From the NCBI GenBank assembly GCA_002381225.1, contig DFSS01000018.1, positions 1 through 49,607 of the forward strand: DNA of 49,607 bases. Reading direction: 5' to 3'. The notes below the pieces were generated by a model that saw only the letters and a list, made by a program, of their open reading frames with translations, was not told the origin of the DNA and searched no databases. A program made the position numbers and the translations under genes. The stretch is from Flavobacteriales bacterium UBA3431. GTDB taxonomy: Bacteria > Bacteroidota > Bacteroidia > Flavobacteriales > Schleiferiaceae. How positions within the stretch are numbered: position 1 is the stretch's first letter; every line of letters starts with the position of its first letter. Shown one piece after another: positions 42,855 through 49,607 of this stretch.

Positions 42855-43872
42855 TCCTCACCTCCTAAGAAAAGCGGCCTTGGCCGCTTTTTTTGGCGCT
42901 CTGCTGTGGGTATCCGGCTGCCAGTCCGTCGAGGAAACCTTGTACTTCGAAGGGGAAGCCCAAGCCACGACGTTTCACATCACCGTGTACGGCGATGCGC
43001 GCATCGAAGCTTCCGACATACAGCGGTGGTTGGCGGAGTACAACCACGTGGCCTCCCCCTGGGACAGTACGTCGTTGATTTCGGCCTTAAACGGGCGCGC
43101 GGTCGTTGCACCGGACCATCCATATTTATGCGAGATGCTGAAGATTGGGCGAGAACTCCATCGCATGACAGACGGCGCCTTGGACCCTACGTTAGCACCA
43201 GTCATTGAGGCCTGGGGCTTTGGGGTGGGGCCCGCTACATTGCGGCCTGGCGATACATTGGCTTTGGAGGCACTTATGGAGCACGTTGGAGATACGAGTT
43301 GGTTCTCCATGGCAAAGGCCTGCACCGGAAAATCGGTCATGAAAATCTATTTAGAGCGGGCGGGCATGCAATTGAATTTCATGAGTTTCTCGCAAGGACA
43401 TTCCGTGGATGTGGTGCTGGACTCCCTCAAAGCACGAGGAGCCACTGCGGCCTTTGTGGAAATAGGCGGGGAGGTCCGAACCTTTGGGCAGAAGCCCGAT
43501 GGAAGTCCCTTCCGAGTAGGTATTGAACAGCCTCGTGAAGCAAAGTCCGAGGAACTTCTCGAAACGGTAGAACTCCAAGAGCGTGCGTTGGCGACCAGCG
43601 GAAATTACCGGAATTACAAAACGGATCCTGCTACGGGAGCGCACTTTGGCCACACCTTGGATGCTAGGACGGGCTGGCCTGCTCAAACTGATGTTTTAAG
43701 CGCGACGATGATAGGTCCAACCTGCGCATTGGCGGATGGTATGGCCACGGCTGCCATGGCTATGGGTTTGGAGCGGACACAAACTTGGCTCAGCGCACAC
43801 CCAGAATGGGATGCGGTTTTAATCTACGGAAGTGAAGAGGAGGGACTCCAAGTTTGGAGCACTCTGCAGTAG
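42838..43872 (+). CDS. apbE: FAD:protein FMN transferase ApbE
   Basis: 344 aa lipoprotein that moves FMN from FAD onto Thr of its targets; here the targets are surely NqrB Thr224 and NqrC Thr201. Signal peptide RKAALAAFFGALLWVSGC with lipid Cys28, so it sits on the periplasmic side. ApbE blocks: GEAQATTFHITVYG, DGALDPTLAPVIEAWGFG, SQGHSVDVVLDSL (normally AKGYSVD), VEIGGEVRTFG, ATSGNYRNYK, HTLDARTGWPAQ, and ADGMATAAMAMG. The ATG at 42838 is preferred to one at 42802 because it places the n-region directly before the hydrophobic core. An intrinsic-terminator-like hairpin lies inside codons 12-19. Confidence 0.92.
   Translation: MTLVGNPHLLRKAALAAFFGALLWVSGCQSVEETLYFEGEAQATTFHITVYGDARIEASDIQRWLAEYNHVASPWDSTSLISALNGRAVVAPDHPYLCEMLKIGRELHRMTDGALDPTLAPVIEAWGFGVGPATLRPGDTLALEALMEHVGDTSWFSMAKACTGKSVMKIYLERAGMQLNFMSFSQGHSVDVVLDSLKARGATAAFVEIGGEVRTFGQKPDGSPFRVGIEQPREAKSEELLETVELQERALATSGNYRNYKTDPATGAHFGHTLDARTGWPAQTDVLSATMIGPTCALADGMATAAMAMGLERTQTWLSAHPEWDAVLIYGSEEEGLQVWSTLQ
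42871..42894 (+). terminator. Terminator-like hairpin within the apbE signal-peptide codons
   Basis: AAAGCGGC (42871-42878), loop CTTG, GCCGCTTT (42883-42890), then more T giving seven T in all (42888-42894). It has the full form of an intrinsic terminator and lies 16 nt after the nqrF stop, but it is also in-frame coding sequence for K-A-A-L-A-A-F-F of ApbE. It may attenuate apbE relative to nqr. Confidence 0.6.
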
Positions 43873-43873
43873 C

Positions 43874-44086
43874 CTAAGCTTCCGCCGCTTCTTTTTGGCA
43901 TTTCTGCTCGGGAGTGGCTCCGCAAAATGCGCAAGATTCCCCCTCTTTGTTCAAGAAAGGAGAATTGGAGGCGCAGGTACCAGCGAATTCGCCGTCTTTT
44001 TTGCCCCATATTTTAACGGCCATGCCCAAGAGGCCCAGGCCTAAGAGGCCCGCGGCGACAAGGATGAGTTTCAGTGTTGCTGCCAT
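43874..44086 (-). CDS. Small four-cysteine membrane protein, candidate NQR maturation partner
   Basis: 70 aa: one N-terminal membrane helix (about 5-26) and a C-terminal part with four cysteines, C38-x13-C52-x2-C55-x7-C63 (GTCAS, GESCAFCGAT, QKCQ). The spacing suggests a metal or iron-sulfur site. From memory, similar Bacteroidota proteins containing GEFAGTCAS are labelled only 'membrane or secreted protein'. Proteobacterial NqrM (DUF539), needed to mature NQR, likewise has one helix and four cysteines and sits by the nqr genes; this suggests, but does not show, a similar role here. ATG at 44086 with a TTG-N19-TACCTTTG promoter; convergent with apbE with a 1-nt gap. Confidence 0.8.
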   Translation of the reverse strand: MAATLKLILVAAGLLGLGLLGMAVKIWGKKDGEFAGTCASNSPFLNKEGESCAFCGATPEQKCQKEAAEA

Positions 44087-44090
44087 GTTG

Positions 44091-44120
44091 CAAAGGTAGT
44101 GCCTGTCGTACAATGGTCAA
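44091..44120 (-). promoter_or_regulatory. Promoter TTG-N19-TACCTTTG
   Basis: On the - strand TTG (44120-44118), 19 nt, TACCTTTG (44098-44091), ending 4 nt before the ATG at 44086. Both elements and the spacing match the Bacteroidota consensus. The promoter begins 11 nt beyond the murB stop, so the small gene has its own start even though murB reads into it. Confidence 0.75.
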
Positions 44121-44131
44121 GGTGATGCGCG

Positions 44132-45151
44132 TCACCCTATGAGGTTTACCTCGGGCTCCAGGTGTACGCCAAATTGTTCGAAGACGGATGCTTGTACACG
44201 CTGGGCATGCGCCCAAAGTTCAGGTCCATTGGCCCCGCCATAATTTACCAATACGAGCGCCTGCTGAGCGTGCATGCCAACTTGGCCCACGCGTTTGCCT
44301 TTCCACCCTGCCTGTTCAATCAGCCATCCTGCCGCTACTTTAATTGTCCCATCGGGTTGGGGATACTGAGGAAGCTGGGGATGGCGTGCTGCCATACCTG
44401 CCACTTGCTCGGCAGGCAGTGCGGGATTCTTGAAAAAACTTCCGGAATTCCCCAAAACTTTGGGATCTGGCAATTTGTTCTGACGAATGGCAATAACTGC
44501 CTCTGAGATCGTCTGAATCGAGGCTTCTTGACCGCGCGCTGCCAATTCATCTTGAATGGCGCCATAGCTTGTTTTCAAGGCATGGTGCTGCGTGCTAAGC
44601 TTGAAGGTCACTGACAGGATGACGCCTTTGCCTTTTAGTGCCCCTTTGAAGACACTGTCTCGGTAGCCAAAAGCACAATCTGCATGAGAGAGGGTTCGTA
44701 TTTCGCCCGTATCCCAAGAGAAAAAGCGCAGAGAATCAAAGGAATCGGCCAACTCGACGCCATAGGCCCCAATATTTTGGACAGGCGCAGCTCCGACTAA
44801 TCCAGGAATGAGTGAGAGGTTTTGCAGACCACCCCAGCCGCGCTGGACGGTGTAAAGCACGGTATCATGCCAGTTTTCGCCGGCGGCCACTTGCAATAAG
44901 ACATGGTCTTCCGTTTCGCCTATCACTTCTCGACCCTTCCATGCTATTCGGGCGGTCGTCCCTGGCACATCGGCGCAAAGCAACATATTGCTTCCTCCAC
45001 TGAGGAGTACGGTTTGATGGGGGTAACCATGAGGATGTACTCGGTAGTCCGCAACACAAGCCTCCGTTTCTAAATGCACCAAACGCTCCGCCCTGGCATC
45101 GATGCCAAAGGTGTTGTAGGGCGCCAGAGAGGCATGGTCTTCCCAGGTCAT
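44132..45151 (-). CDS. murB: UDP-N-acetylenolpyruvoylglucosamine reductase MurB
   Basis: 339 aa FAD enzyme that reduces UDP-GlcNAc-enolpyruvate to UDP-MurNAc with NADPH, an early peptidoglycan step in the cytoplasm. Marks: LAPYNTFGIDARAE, LLSGGSNMLL (FAD site), SLIPGLVGAAPVQNIGAYGVEL, the type I Tyr loop FGYRDSVFKG, catalytic Ser in GNSGSFFKNP, and a C-terminal Glu (EPEVNLIG). Length and the Tyr loop place it with the E. coli-type (type I) enzymes. ATGA overlap with the upstream aminotransferase gene. Confidence 0.94.
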   Translation of the reverse strand: MTWEDHASLAPYNTFGIDARAERLVHLETEACVADYRVHPHGYPHQTVLLSGGSNMLLCADVPGTTARIAWKGREVIGETEDHVLLQVAAGENWHDTVLYTVQRGWGGLQNLSLIPGLVGAAPVQNIGAYGVELADSFDSLRFFSWDTGEIRTLSHADCAFGYRDSVFKGALKGKGVILSVTFKLSTQHHALKTSYGAIQDELAARGQEASIQTISEAVIAIRQNKLPDPKVLGNSGSFFKNPALPAEQVAGMAARHPQLPQYPQPDGTIKVAAGWLIEQAGWKGKRVGQVGMHAQQALVLVNYGGANGPELWAHAQRVQASVFEQFGVHLEPEVNLIG

Positions 45152-46347
45152 GCCAAGCGGTAGGGATAGACTTGGAGACCGACTTCCAGCGCGTCCATAG
45201 CCACTTTTAGATCTTGGACATCCAAGACATAGGCCAAACGCACTTGCTGTGCTCCGAGCGAAGAATCCGTGTAGAATCCCCCCGCTGGAGCCATCATCAC
45301 GGTATTTCCTTCGTGGTCAAAGGACTCGAGCATCCATTGGCAAAAGTGGTCCGAATTTTCCACCGGCAATTGCGCCATGCAATAGAAAGCGCCGGAGGGC
45401 TTTGGGCAAAAGACCCCGTCCATGGCGTTGAGGCGCCCAATCAAATAATCCCGGCGCTTGGTATATTCCACATTGACTTCCTTGAAGTAGGCATCAGGCG
45501 TTTCAAGGGCCGCTTCGGCGGCGATTTGCTCGAAGGTCGGAGGGGAGAGACGCGCTTGGGCAAATCGCATGGCCGAGGACATAAAGGACTCATTTTTGGA
45601 GGCCAAAAGACCGATGCGTGCGCCGCACATGCTGTACCGCTTGGACACCGAATCAATGAGGACAGCGTGCTCTTCCATCCCTTCCAAACTCATGACGGAG
45701 GTATGCTTCAGCCGGTCATACGTGAATTCGCGGTAAACCTCATCAGCAATAATGAAGAGGTCGTGCTTCAAGGCGATTTTCCGCACTTGCGCCAGTTCTT
45801 TTTTCGTGTATAATTTGCCCGTAGGATTGCCTGGATTGCATAGCAGCAATGCTCTGGTCTTGGGGGTGATCAAGGACTCAATCTCGGACATGGAAGGAAG
45901 CTCAAATCCGCTCTCAATGCTACTCACCACCGGGATGACCACTGCACCGGAAGCGGTCGCAAATCCGAGGTAATTGGCATAGTAAGGCTCGGGAATGATG
46001 ATTTCATCGCCTGGATCCAAAATCGCTCCCATGGCCATCGCCAAAGCTTCCGATCCGCCCGTTGTCACAATCATGTCTTGCGCGGTGATGTGAATTCCGT
46101 GCTTGCTGTAGTAATCGACCAGTTTTTTCCGATAGCTGATAAAACCGGCCGAGTGCGAATAGGCCAAGATTTTCACGTCATGGTGGCGGAGTGCGTCCAT
46201 CGCTCCGGCGGGACTCGGAATGTCCGGCTGCCCAATGTTGAGGTAGTGAACTTTTTTTCCTTGCTGCTCGGCCATTTCGGCGAAGGGAACCAATTTGCGA
46301 ATGGGGGAGGCAGGCATGGCCTGGCCGCGCTGAGAGATGTGAGGCAT
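45148..46347 (-). CDS. Pyridoxal phosphate-dependent class I aminotransferase
   Basis: 399 aa fold-type I aminotransferase of the aspartate/aromatic group. PLP Lys236 in DSVSKRYSMCGARIG; other marks are LNIGQPDIPSP, TTGGSEALAMAMGAI, CNPGNPTGKLY, and IADEVYREFTY (Asp202, Tyr205). The amino acid specificity cannot be told. I use the ATG at 46347 (MPHISQRGQA); the longer frame would run into the terminator of the upstream gene. It ends in ATGA overlap with murB. The upstream DUF1573 gene is separated by an intrinsic terminator, so this gene probably has its own promoter, which I could not identify. Confidence 0.9.
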   Translation of the reverse strand: MPHISQRGQAMPASPIRKLVPFAEMAEQQGKKVHYLNIGQPDIPSPAGAMDALRHHDVKILAYSHSAGFISYRKKLVDYYSKHGIHITAQDMIVTTGGSEALAMAMGAILDPGDEIIIPEPYYANYLGFATASGAVVIPVVSSIESGFELPSMSEIESLITPKTRALLLCNPGNPTGKLYTKKELAQVRKIALKHDLFIIADEVYREFTYDRLKHTSVMSLEGMEEHAVLIDSVSKRYSMCGARIGLLASKNESFMSSAMRFAQARLSPPTFEQIAAEAALETPDAYFKEVNVEYTKRRDYLIGRLNAMDGVFCPKPSGAFYCMAQLPVENSDHFCQWMLESFDHEGNTVMMAPAGGFYTDSSLGAQQVRLAYVLDVQDLKVAMDALEVGLQVYPYRLA

Positions 46348-46362
46348 GGCGCAAATTTCAAC

Positions 46363-46389
46363 AAAAAACCCGCTGCTTGCGCAGCGGGT
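46363..46389 (-). terminator. Intrinsic terminator of the DUF1573 gene
   Basis: ACCCGCTGC (46368-46376) pairs with GCAGCGGGT (46381-46389) over nine bases, 4-nt loop. On the - strand the stem runs into a T run (six A at 46363-46368 on the + strand), giving termination after the gene at 46414-46860 and before the aminotransferase start. Confidence 0.9.
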
Positions 46390-46413
46390 CGGAATCATTG
46401 TGGTGTGCGGTGC

Positions 46414-46860
46414 TTACTTGGAAACCTTGGAGGTGCCCGCGGAAGTGTTCACCGGAGCGGTTTGCGTAGCCTCAGGAGCCAAGATCTCGCCTTTGATCGT
46501 TAAGACCTCAGTCGCGTTGCTGGCGTTGCTCTGAACGGTGACCGTTTTTTGGAAACGGCCTACGCGGCGGGTGTCGTACTTCACTTTAATGGAAGCAGTA
46601 GCACCTGGCGCGATGGGGGTGCGGGGCCACTGGGGCACCGTGCAACCACATGAGCCCACGCAGTTGGAGATAATCAAAGGCTCTTTTCCGGTGTTCTTGA
46701 AAGTGAACTCCCGCTCTCCGTTGGCATCTTTGTCGAGCTTACCATAGTCGATGGTCTTGTTCTCAAACGCGATGTTTGCGGCGTTGGGATTCGCTTCTTG
46801 GGCGTACATGGCCAGGCTGGAAGCAAATACCAGGGCAGCAGTGGCGAAGAAATTTTTCAT
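46414..46860 (-). CDS. DUF1573 domain periplasmic protein
   Basis: 148 aa. Signal peptide MKNFFATAALVFASSLAMYA (cleavage before QEAN). The mature part is one immunoglobulin-like DUF1573 domain: AFENKTIDYGKLDKDANGER, FTFKNTGKEPLIISNCVGSCGCT, WPRTPIAPGATASIKVKYDT, and GRFQKTVTVQSNA, the standard pattern (given in pieces). Two or three cysteines lie in the VGSCGC block. Function is unknown; such proteins are common and abundant in Bacteroidota envelopes. The strong promoter and terminator around it suggest a well-expressed single gene. The ATG at 46860 is chosen for the signal peptide. Confidence 0.9.
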   Translation of the reverse strand: MKNFFATAALVFASSLAMYAQEANPNAANIAFENKTIDYGKLDKDANGEREFTFKNTGKEPLIISNCVGSCGCTVPQWPRTPIAPGATASIKVKYDTRRVGRFQKTVTVQSNASNATEVLTIKGEILAPEATQTAPVNTSAGTSKVSK

Positions 46861-46895
46861 GGCTTTTATGCTTGAATTTGGATTGTCTTGGACGG

Positions 46896-46926
46896 CAAAT
46901 GTAACCGCCATATTGGTTACGGCAAA
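46896..46926 (-). promoter_or_regulatory. Promoter TTTG-N19-TACATTTG of the DUF1573 gene
   Basis: On the - strand TTTG (46926-46923), exactly 19 nt, TACATTTG (46903-46896). This is a full match to the Bacteroidota vegetative consensus in sequence and spacing. The 5' leader is about 30 nt. Confidence 0.8.
46901..46920. promoter_or_regulatory. Inverted repeat GTAACC-N8-GGTTAC between the divergent promoters
   Basis: GTAACC (46901-46906) and GGTTAC (46915-46920) form a 6-bp dyad. It overlaps the -7 element and fills the spacer of the DUF1573 promoter, and lies 21 nt upstream of the valS element. It could be an operator; a short dyad may also arise by chance. Confidence 0.4.
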
Positions 46927-46941
46927 AAAAGTGCCACATCC

Positions 46942-46949
46942 TACCTTTG
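46942..46949 (+). promoter_or_regulatory. -7 promoter element TACCTTTG for valS
   Basis: TACCTTTG ends 6 nt before the ATG at 46956. The nearest TTG (46913-46915) is 26 nt upstream, too far for the usual spacing. Confidence 0.55.
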
Positions 46950-46955
46950 CGGCCT

Positions 46956-49568
46956 ATGGAAATTGCCTCGAAATATGCTCCCGGTCAGGTAGAGCGACTT
47001 TGGTACACGCGCTGGATGGATGGAAATGCATTCCGTTCTACGCCCGATGAGCGACCTGCCTACACCATTGTTATCCCGCCGCCTAATGTCACAGGCGTCC
47101 TGCACATGGGGCATATGCTCAACAATACCATTCAGGATGTCCTAATCCGACGTGCCCGAATGCGCGGCTACAATGCCTGTTGGGTCCCCGGTACCGACCA
47201 CGCTTCCATAGCCACCGAAGCGAAGGTGGTGCAGAAGCTGCGCGAATCCGGCATCAAGAAGTCCGACCTCAGCCGGGAGGCCTTCCTTGAGCATGCCTGG
47301 GAATGGACCCACAAACACGGCGGCATTATTCTGGAGCAATTAAAAACATTAGGCGCCTCCTGCGATTGGGACCGCACGGCATTTACCATGGACGAAACGC
47401 GCAGCGAAAGCGTCCTCAAAGTATTTGTCGATCTCTACGAAAAAGGGCACATCTACCGTGGACAGCGCATGGTGCATTGGGATCCTGAGGCCAAGACGTC
47501 GCTGAGTGACGAGGAGGTTCTTCACAAAGACGTCCAAGCGAAGCTCTACTACGTTCGGTATGAAGTGGTCGAAAAGCCCGGCACCTATCTAACCGTAGCC
47601 ACCTCTCGCCCCGAAACCATCATGGCCGACCGTGCCATCGCCATCAATCCCAAGGACAAGCGCTACACGGCACTGCACGGGTTGCACGTTCGGGTTCCCC
47701 TGGGTGGCATGGAGATTCCTATCATCACGGATGAGTATGTGACACCTGATTTTGGCACGGGCTGCTTGAAAGTGACGCCTGCGCACGACTGGAACGACTT
47801 CGCAATTGGCCAAAAGCACGGCTTAGACGTCATCGACGTGCTGAACGAGGACGGTACTTTGAACGAGCACGGTTTGGAATGGGCGGGCATGGATCGTTTT
47901 GCGGCCCGAAAAGCCACCGCCGCCCACCTCGAAGAACGTGGCGATCTCGTCAAAGTCGAAACCTACGCGTCTACGGTAGGCACTTCCGAGCGCACCGGCG
48001 CCGTCGTCGAACCTCGCCTGTCCTTGCAGTGGTGGATCCGCATGCCTGAACTCGCTAAACCCGCTCTCGATGCTGTGATGGGCGACGAAATTCAGCTCAT
48101 TCCGGAAAAATTTAAGAATACCTACCGCCACTGGATGGAAAACGTCAAAGACTGGTGCATCTCGCGCCAGCTTTGGTGGGGTCACCAGATTCCCGCCTAT
48201 TTCTACGGAGAAGGCGAGGAGGACTTTGTGGTGGCCCTGTCGGTGGAAGAAGCGCTCGAAAAAGCTCGCCAAGCGAGTGGTAACAACCGCCTTCAAGCGA
48301 GCGATTTGCGCCAAGACGAAGATTGTTTGGACACTTGGTTCTCCAGCTGGCTTTGGCCCATTTCCGTTTTTGATGGCATCAATAAGCCCAACAATCCCGA
48401 ACTCGACTACTATTATCCCACCCAAGATCTCGTTACGGCCCCCGAAATTCTTTTCTTCTGGGTCGCACGCATGGCGATGGCGGGCTATGAATACACGGGC
48501 AAAAAGCCCTTTGAAAAAGTTTACCTCACGGGCATCGTTCGCGACAAGCTGGGCCGTAAAATGTCCAAATCCCTCGGTAATTCACCGGATCCCCTGGCGC
48601 TCATAGAGCAATATGGGGCCGATGGCGTGCGCATGGGTATGCTGATGAGCTCTCCGGCGGGCAATGACTTGCCATTTGATGAAGACCTCTGCCTTCAAGG
48701 CCGAAACTTCTCCAACAAGGTCTGGAATGCCCTTCGGCTCGTTAAGGGCTGGGAAGCGGGAGACGGAGAAGTCGATGCGGCCTCGATCTGGGCGATGACC
48801 TGGTTTGAGCAAGTACTTTCCGAAACGCTCACGCAACTCGAAGACGATTTTATGAAGTACCGCTTGTCGGATGCCTTGATGCGTTTGTACAAGTTGATTT
48901 GGGACGATTTCTGCTCGTGGTACCTCGAGATGGTGAAACCGGCCTATGGCGAGCCTATCGCAGCACCCGTCCTGGCGAAGACCGTGGATTTCTTTGAGGC
49001 CCTCATGAAAGCGTTACATCCCTTTATGCCCTTCATCACCGAGGAAGCGTGGCATGTGCTGCGTGAGGTGGATTCGGACCGTTTCTTGAATCTTCAAGAT
49101 TGGCCCAAACCAAGCACCGCCGACCGCAACCAACTCGCGGCCTTTGCGCATGTTGAAGAACTCATTGTGGCCCTCCGCAATGTTCGCAAGGAGCGCAATC
49201 TGTCTTTTAAGCAGCCCTTAGACCTTCGCTTTAAAGGCGAGGCGCCCTCCGGCCTGGCCGTCGTGGAAAAGCTCGTCCATGCGCCTGGAGCCTCCTCGGA
49301 GGTGCCCGACGGAGCCTTGGCCATTCTCGCAGGTACCCGCGAGTATTTCCTCGTTTTCTCTGCCGTCGAAGCGGCCTTGAGCGACGAAGACCGCGCTCAA
49401 ATTGAGAAGGACATTGCCTACTACACCGGCTTCATTGCGTCCATCGAAAAGAAACTCAGTAATCCCGGCTTCGTGAATAATGCTCCTCCTGCGGTCATTG
49501 AGATTGAACGGAAAAAGGTCCACGACAGCCAGGCCAAATTGGCGGCGTTGCAGGCGCGTTTGGGCTAG
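46956..49568 (+). CDS. valS: Valine--tRNA ligase
   Basis: 870 aa class I aminoacyl-tRNA synthetase. HIGH motif as PPNVTGVLHMGHM (about 42-54) and KMSKS at 535-539, with the CP1 editing domain between (ATSRPETIMADRAIAINP, PDFGTGCLKVTPAHDWND). Anticodon-binding helical domain about 600-780, then a C-terminal coiled coil (IERKKVHDSQAKLAALQARL). ValS-type LDTWFSSWLWPISVF confirms Val over Ile/Leu. I use the ATG at 46956; a TTG at 46947 lies within the promoter element. The stop TAG at 49566-49568 is part of the repeat that follows. Confidence 0.96.
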   Translation: MEIASKYAPGQVERLWYTRWMDGNAFRSTPDERPAYTIVIPPPNVTGVLHMGHMLNNTIQDVLIRRARMRGYNACWVPGTDHASIATEAKVVQKLRESGIKKSDLSREAFLEHAWEWTHKHGGIILEQLKTLGASCDWDRTAFTMDETRSESVLKVFVDLYEKGHIYRGQRMVHWDPEAKTSLSDEEVLHKDVQAKLYYVRYEVVEKPGTYLTVATSRPETIMADRAIAINPKDKRYTALHGLHVRVPLGGMEIPIITDEYVTPDFGTGCLKVTPAHDWNDFAIGQKHGLDVIDVLNEDGTLNEHGLEWAGMDRFAARKATAAHLEERGDLVKVETYASTVGTSERTGAVVEPRLSLQWWIRMPELAKPALDAVMGDEIQLIPEKFKNTYRHWMENVKDWCISRQLWWGHQIPAYFYGEGEEDFVVALSVEEALEKARQASGNNRLQASDLRQDEDCLDTWFSSWLWPISVFDGINKPNNPELDYYYPTQDLVTAPEILFFWVARMAMAGYEYTGKKPFEKVYLTGIVRDKLGRKMSKSLGNSPDPLALIEQYGADGVRMGMLMSSPAGNDLPFDEDLCLQGRNFSNKVWNALRLVKGWEAGDGEVDAASIWAMTWFEQVLSETLTQLEDDFMKYRLSDALMRLYKLIWDDFCSWYLEMVKPAYGEPIAAPVLAKTVDFFEALMKALHPFMPFITEEAWHVLREVDSDRFLNLQDWPKPSTADRNQLAAFAHVEELIVALRNVRKERNLSFKQPLDLRFKGEAPSGLAVVEKLVHAPGASSEVPDGALAILAGTREYFLVFSAVEAALSDEDRAQIEKDIAYYTGFIASIEKKLSNPGFVNNAPPAVIEIERKKVHDSQAKLAALQARLG

Positions 49569-49607
49569 GAAGCTAGAGGTTAGAGGGCTAGGAAGCTTGA
49601 GGGCTTG
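49562..49607. repeat. Purine-rich tandem repeat, period 23, starting across the valS stop
   Basis: GGGCTAGGAAGCTAGAGG (49562-49579) recurs as GGGCTAGGAAGCTTGAGG (49585-49602), 17 of 18 identical, 23 bases apart. Both contain shorter GCTAGG/GCTAGAGG-like subunits. The array runs off the window, so the number of copies is unknown. The valS TAG lies in the first copy. Confidence 0.75.

Noticed and set aside
45214..45813. 199-codon ORF antisense to the aminotransferase gene
   Set aside because: The opposite strand encodes a clear PLP aminotransferase throughout; the antisense frame shows no family motif or own regulatory signal and is a shadow of high-GC coding.
46947..46955. TTG start that would lengthen valS by three codons; likewise TTG at 36899 for nqrA and 33073 for tatC
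   Set aside because: Each TTG lies in or before a promoter element and a normal ATG gives the expected family N-terminus.

Overview
The window looks like a stretch of a Bacteroidota chromosome, most likely order Flavobacteriales. The evidence is a type IX secretion (T9SS) plug protein and a T9SS-sorted secreted protein, a complete Na+-pumping NADH:quinone reductase (NQR) operon, bacillithiol synthesis (bshA), two UvrA proteins, a rhomboid with a Bacteroidota-type tail, and eight promoter elements of the Bacteroidota form TAnnTTTG. Base composition looks mid-50s % G+C by eye (not counted). Genes are tightly packed with many 4-nt ATGA overlaps. I saw no tRNA, rRNA, insertion sequence, phage gene or CRISPR array; this is core genome rather than an island.

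Layout. 1-5874 (+): topoisomerase IV parE (5' end cut by the window) and parC, then a T9SS-exported choice-of-anchor B protein, closed by a bidirectional terminator at 5892-5920. 5938-7555: two divergent unknown envelope genes whose start codons nearly touch. 14860-7596 (-): an ATGA-coupled operon mtaB, inositol-monophosphatase-like, rfbC, lytic transglycosylase, then uvrA (copy A) and a LOG-family gene. 14902-16554 (+): a peptide/oligopeptide-type solute-binding lipoprotein. 21179-16551 (-): small membrane protein, mutL, two rhomboid proteases and a membrane-anchored endonuclease/exonuclease/phosphatase.

21222-26939 (+): a glycoside hydrolase 3-serine hydrolase fusion, a YwqK-type repeat protein, bshA, an SUI1/YciH translation factor and a SpoU rRNA/tRNA methyltransferase, the last four overlapping. 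29900-27147 (-): second uvrA (copy B). 30022-30594 (+): an ECF sigma factor, followed by a small frameshifted gene that abuts recQ (33056-30873, -). 33106-34637 (+): tatC and lptB. 36849-34612 (-): T9SS plug protein and Sua5. 36938-43872 (+): nqrABCDEF-apbE, the respiratory sodium pump and the flavin transferase that modifies NqrB and NqrC. A convergent small four-cysteine membrane protein follows; I suggest it as a candidate NQR iron-sulfur maturation factor. 46347-44132 (-): aminotransferase and murB. 46860-46414 (-) DUF1573 protein and 46956-49568 (+) valS share a divergent promoter region with a dyad. The window ends in a purine-rich tandem repeat that begins within the valS stop region.

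The most interesting points are the four-cysteine protein beside nqr/apbE, a terminator-like hairpin inside the apbE signal-peptide codons, promoter elements so close to start codons that transcripts should be leaderless or nearly so, a MutL without the canonical endonuclease motif, and the frameshifted small gene next to recQ. I did not find a convincing wholly new system.
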